Both the position numbers and the translations under genes were made by a program. Shown here in pieces: positions 63,971-64,000 of a stretch of DNA of 64,000 nucleotides. Within the stretch, counting starts at the first letter, position 1. Each line of letters begins with the position of its first letter. The notes under the pieces are model-generated. The model had not been told where the DNA came from. It was given only the letters and a program-made list of their open reading frames with translations, and did not search any database. This stretch comes from TMED8 sp038125725. GTDB taxonomy: Bacteria; Pseudomonadota; Alphaproteobacteria; Rhodospirillales; Casp-alpha2. The DNA is taken from NCBI GenBank assembly GCA_038125725.1, contig JAYPEK010000001.1:173360-237359 (forward strand), read 5' to 3'.

Positions 63971-64000
63971 TCCGGTCGACTCAAGAGGGAAGCAACAGTT

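Larger units (their letters stand above)
59457..64000. mobile_element. Genomic island (one end), integrated at tRNA-Ser(CGA)
   Basis: From the tRNA remnant onward, base composition falls sharply to A/T-rich, codon use changes, and gene content shifts to stress or defence-like membrane proteins and a recombinase. The first 88 bases hold no gene but have A/T palindromes and repeated GTAGG words near 59506-59530. The other end, the whole tRNA and any tyrosine integrase are outside the window. Confidence 0.82.

Overview
The window reads as a chromosomal segment of a free-living, aerobic, motile or chemotactic alphaproteobacterium with high G+C, most likely a Rhodospirillales-like marine or soil lineage. 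This rests on gene content and order (maeB, mutS and glnD within about 13 kb, an orphan flgG, many acyl-CoA and peptide catabolic genes, two TauD-type dioxygenases), strong third-position G/C bias, and frequent ATGA stop/start overlaps. Species cannot be named from the sequence alone.

Region 1 (1-8352) is a tight rightward operon: the end of a Dpp/Opp-type permease, two ATPases, an M20 peptidase, an amidase and two tandem M81 (MlrC-like) metallopeptidases. It looks like a peptide or amide import and hydrolysis unit. Region 2 (8479-13781) has a CYTH-CHAD protein, then a leftward set: DsbA-like oxidoreductase, AlkB, an HtrA-like protein that has lost its catalytic triad, and a TPR/GT9-like protein. 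Region 3 (13897-20231) carries a class II aldolase, gamma-glutamyltransferase and dienelactone hydrolase, an ArsR-ArsC fusion, a DUF3047 protein and a sulfotransferase. Region 4 (20268-32930) holds transporters, a TauD dioxygenase, a GNAT, two thioesterase-fold proteins, an M20 peptidase, a PilZ gene with an in-frame amber codon, a DUF3012 lipoprotein, a flavoprotein/citryl-CoA-lyase-like/acyl-CoA-synthetase operon, a phosphotransferase, a DUF1194 protein with a small downstream gene, and a haloacid dehalogenase.

Region 5 (33065-40547) has an EF-hand protein, a lone flgG, a Rid-family protein, a pirin/azoreductase/LysR redox group with repeated operator-like AACAAT motifs, an acyl-CoA dehydrogenase/SDR pair and another M20 peptidase. 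Region 6 (40552-59367) contains housekeeping genes (glnD, mutS, maeB, uup) mixed with signalling genes (PAS protein, MCP, histidine kinase), a TauD dioxygenase, PhoX and a methyltransferase.

At about 59456 the sequence changes abruptly. The 3' part of a tRNA-Ser(CGA) gene, without its 5' half, marks an attachment site, and from there to the window end the DNA is AT-rich. This is the end of a genomic island. It carries a four-gene divergent module (four-TM protein, SPFH/SHOCT protein, unknown protein, zinc-ribbon membrane protein) resembling in parts the YdjG/H/I membrane-stress complex of Bacillus. Next comes a small serine recombinase whose promoter region contains a perfect 17-bp inverted repeat with a 2-bp AA centre, matching the core of Hin/Gin-type inversion sites. 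The island is the best candidate for an undescribed system, possibly a membrane-associated defence or stress module next to a DNA-inversion switch. No CRISPR array, rRNA or complete tRNA was seen, and no gene-free gap reaches 300 bases; the longest, 17060-17356, holds hairpins, a REP-like palindrome and an operator-like dyad.
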